Shown: piece by piece, positions 40,800-42,417 of the stretch
How the letters are laid out: every line of letters begins with the position of its first letter
Numbering within the stretch: position 1 is the stretch's first letter
Source of the DNA: an uncultured Porphyromonadaceae bacterium
Lineage (GTDB): Bacteria; Bacteroidota; Bacteroidia; Bacteroidales; Muribaculaceae
Assembly: GCA_947177575.1 (NCBI GenBank)
Contig: CAMWVA010000011.1
Location: forward strand, 1-42,417
DNA: 42,417 bases
Direction: 5' to 3'
Position numbers and translations under genes: made by a program
Notes under the pieces: generated by a model
What the model was told of the DNA's origin: nothing
What the model saw: only the letters and a program-made list of their open reading frames with translations
Databases searched by the model: none

Positions 40800-42352
40800 A
40801 TACTCTTATAGTCCGACTCTGGGATAAGGAATTAGGCAGACTGGTGCAGGATCCTGAAAAGAACCTCATCTATTTTATGTTTAATCCTACCGTAATCGAA
40901 CGTCCCGACGTAGCGCCGCTCACCAATCCCAAAGGTCAATGGAATCCTAACCTTCCGGTATACGGCAGCTCCGGTATGTTATATCAGGGATTACCTCCTT
41001 TCATTGCTGATTCATTACCAGATTCTTGGGGAAACAGACTGTTTGACCAATGGGTAAAAAAAAATCGCATATCCCGTCATCGTATCACGCCGCTCTATAA
41101 ACTCATGTTTATAGGTAAGCGAGGTATGGGTGCTTTGGAATTTGAACCTGCTGCTCGTGAACTCGAACACTCACAGAGAGTAGACCTTAACGCCCTCTAT
41201 AGTCTATCTCTCGATATTATCGCAGACAGGCAGAATATAACGCTGAATAGCTCTGATGGTCTTACTCTTCAGACTCTGTTGGCTGTGGGCACTTCGGCGG
41301 GAGGACGACAGATGAAAGCTGTTATCGCTATCAATCCGGAGACAGGTGAAATACGCTCAGGACAGACTGAATGTCCTGCTGAATATGAATACTACATAGT
41401 TAAATTCGGTGAACCTGATATACCACTTGCCGAAATTGAGATGGCTTGTTACGAAATGGCAATTGACGCCGGAATAGACATGGAAAAATCAAGTCTATTC
41501 AGTGTCGAAGGAACAGCTCACTTTCTCACCCGACGTTTCGACCGTAAAAAAGGTAAAAAAATTCATATACAGACCTTAGCAGCATTGAATCCTGCCGCCA
41601 CATCTTACGAAGATCTTATAGATACGTGCCGTAGATTAAATTTAAGTGAAAATGAAGTAAGAGAGATTTTCCGACGAATGGTCTTTAACGTAATGATTAA
41701 CAATACTGATGATCATAATAAGAATTTTTCTTTTCTTCTTGAAGAGAACAATGAGTGGCACATTGCACCGGCATACGACATGACTTTTATATTTAACCGT
41801 TACGCAACGGGTCCGCAGGCGGAACGTTGTATGTCGCTTTATGGTAAAACAGCCGACATCACTTCAGCCGACTTAACAGAGTTTGCAAAAGATAACGGCA
41901 TCCAGAACCCCGGCGCTATAATCATTAAGGTAGCAAGAGCACTGACAAAATTTCCGCAGCTTGCTGACAAATATGCTATCCCACCTAAATGGCGTCATAT
42001 AATTCAGACTACTCTGCACGAAAACCTGACACGCTTTGGCTTTATGAGCCCCACCTTCCAGACTCTACCTCGACACGACACCTATGGACGTACAATCAGA
42101 GATCTAACTGTCACAGTCAATACCAAAGGATTGTTTGAGCTCTCGTTATTTCTTGACGGCAAAAAACGAAGAAAATTCTTCCGACCTGACACAGAACAGG
42201 GCCACATAATAGCAGCCTACAATCTGAACAAAGCGACAGCCCAAAGCCTCATCCACCTGATTGAGGTAGCCTTTCCACCTGAGAATTCCGATAAGTCTGA
42301 TAATTCCGATAAATCTGATAATTCTGATAAATCCGATGAAACCCTGGTTTAA
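40796..42352 (+). CDS. HipA-family serine/threonine kinase toxin with C-terminal extension
   Basis: A 518-residue kinase related to HipA, which in E. coli phosphorylates glutamyl-tRNA synthetase and causes growth arrest. Conserved points are VGTSAGGRQMKAVIA (residues 164-178, ATP loop), IVKF with Lys203, FDR at 248-250, the catalytic loop NNTDDHNKN (302-310, Asp306) and APAYDMT (324-330, Asp328). All key residues are present, so it should be active. Standard HipA ends near residue 415-440; here about 80 extra residues follow (LTVTVNTKGLFELSLFLDGKKRRKFF...), and then three NSDKSD repeats. It is coupled to hipB and overlapped by the next gene. Confidence 0.88.
   Translation: MNTLIVRLWDKELGRLVQDPEKNLIYFMFNPTVIERPDVAPLTNPKGQWNPNLPVYGSSGMLYQGLPPFIADSLPDSWGNRLFDQWVKKNRISRHRITPLYKLMFIGKRGMGALEFEPAARELEHSQRVDLNALYSLSLDIIADRQNITLNSSDGLTLQTLLAVGTSAGGRQMKAVIAINPETGEIRSGQTECPAEYEYYIVKFGEPDIPLAEIEMACYEMAIDAGIDMEKSSLFSVEGTAHFLTRRFDRKKGKKIHIQTLAALNPAATSYEDLIDTCRRLNLSENEVREIFRRMVFNVMINNTDDHNKNFSFLLEENNEWHIAPAYDMTFIFNRYATGPQAERCMSLYGKTADITSADLTEFAKDNGIQNPGAIIIKVARALTKFPQLADKYAIPPKWRHIIQTTLHENLTRFGFMSPTFQTLPRHDTYGRTIRDLTVTVNTKGLFELSLFLDGKKRRKFFRPDTEQGHIIAAYNLNKATAQSLIHLIEVAFPPENSDKSDNSDKSDNSDKSDETLV
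42284..42337 (+). repeat. Three 18-bp tandem repeats at the end of hipA
   Basis: Units at 42284-42301, 42302-42319 and 42320-42337 each encode NSDKSD. They differ by only a few silent bases (for example TCC/TCT, AAG/AAA). Because the unit is a multiple of three, copy changes would alter tail length without a frameshift. The third copy runs into the start codon of the next gene. Confidence 0.8.
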
Positions 42353-42417
42353 ACACGCTTTTCTCTCAGCCGCCGGCTATGTTGTTGTCATAGCCGCCAT
42401 AGCTGTCATCTTTCACT
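42336..42417 (+). CDS. Partial small membrane protein, truncated at the window edge
   Basis: An open frame begins at ATG 42336, overlapping the end of hipA by 17 bp, and runs to the edge (27 codons). It reads MKPWFKHAFLSAAGYVVVI and continues AAIAVIFH: a basic start and then a single hydrophobic helix, as in a signal anchor or membrane protein. The overlap with hipA suggests co-transcription. The family cannot be named from this fragment. Confidence 0.5.
   Translation, partial: MKPWFKHAFLSAAGYVVVIAAIAVIFH

Overview
The window looks like chromosomal DNA from a member of the Bacteroidales, perhaps Muribaculaceae; the family-level call is an inference. Three things point there. Most intergenic regions carry Bacteroidetes-type promoter boxes (TAnnTTTG at -7, often with TTTG or TTG about 20 nt upstream). 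Several families are typical of the phylum: DUF2851, DUF3098, DUF4831, the MurF-Alr fusion and the class III fructose bisphosphatase. Start sites lack strong Shine-Dalgarno motifs. I see no tRNA, rRNA, CRISPR array, insertion sequence or prophage. Gene density is high and most of the window is conserved housekeeping sequence.

Layout, left to right. (1) 1-2260: truncated start of a small RNA copy at the edge (minus strand), then DUF2851 and recO (+). (2) 2350-7850: a minus-strand operon ftsX - DUF3098 - uppP - truB - queA - acyltransferase for division, undecaprenyl phosphate recycling and tRNA modification; a candidate sRNA with two terminator hairpins runs into its 3' end. (3) 7932-11250: mtaB - glycosyltransferase - surE (+). 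(4) 11250-11735: a structured noncoding stretch with a candidate ncRNA. (5) 11735-15624: murF-alr fusion and a DHA2-type exporter (+). (6) 15664-20096: nnr - DUF4831 - xseA - xseB (-). (7) fba (+), closed by a 25-bp bidirectional terminator. (8) 21493-25650: an exopolysaccharide export/kinase/phosphatase trio (-). (9) fbp (+). (10) 27814-33290: acyl-CoA ligase - prfB - DUF6056-like membrane protein - glycosyltransferase (-). (11) 33322-36140: two DUF1573 proteins and meaB (-). (12) 36368-40370: a radical SAM/SPASM enzyme with two small lipoproteins, behind a membrane-anchored TPR-HTH regulator (-). (13) 40388-end: a HipB/HipA module (+) and the start of an overlapping membrane-protein gene cut by the window edge.

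The least ordinary part is 36.3-40.4 kb. A three-gene operon encodes two predicted surface lipoproteins and a radical SAM/SPASM enzyme that I match to the rSAM/lipoprotein pairing known from Bacteroidetes, whose function is unknown. Its promoter has a perfect tandem 11-bp repeat just upstream of the -33 box, in an activator-like position. The adjacent gene encodes a lipoprotein-signal/TPR/transmembrane/HTH protein that could be the signal-transducing regulator. Other points of interest are two homologous sRNA-like loci (1-50 minus, 2513-2635 plus), several long perfect palindromes, a prfB without its frameshift, and a HipA with an extra C-terminal domain and a repeat tail.
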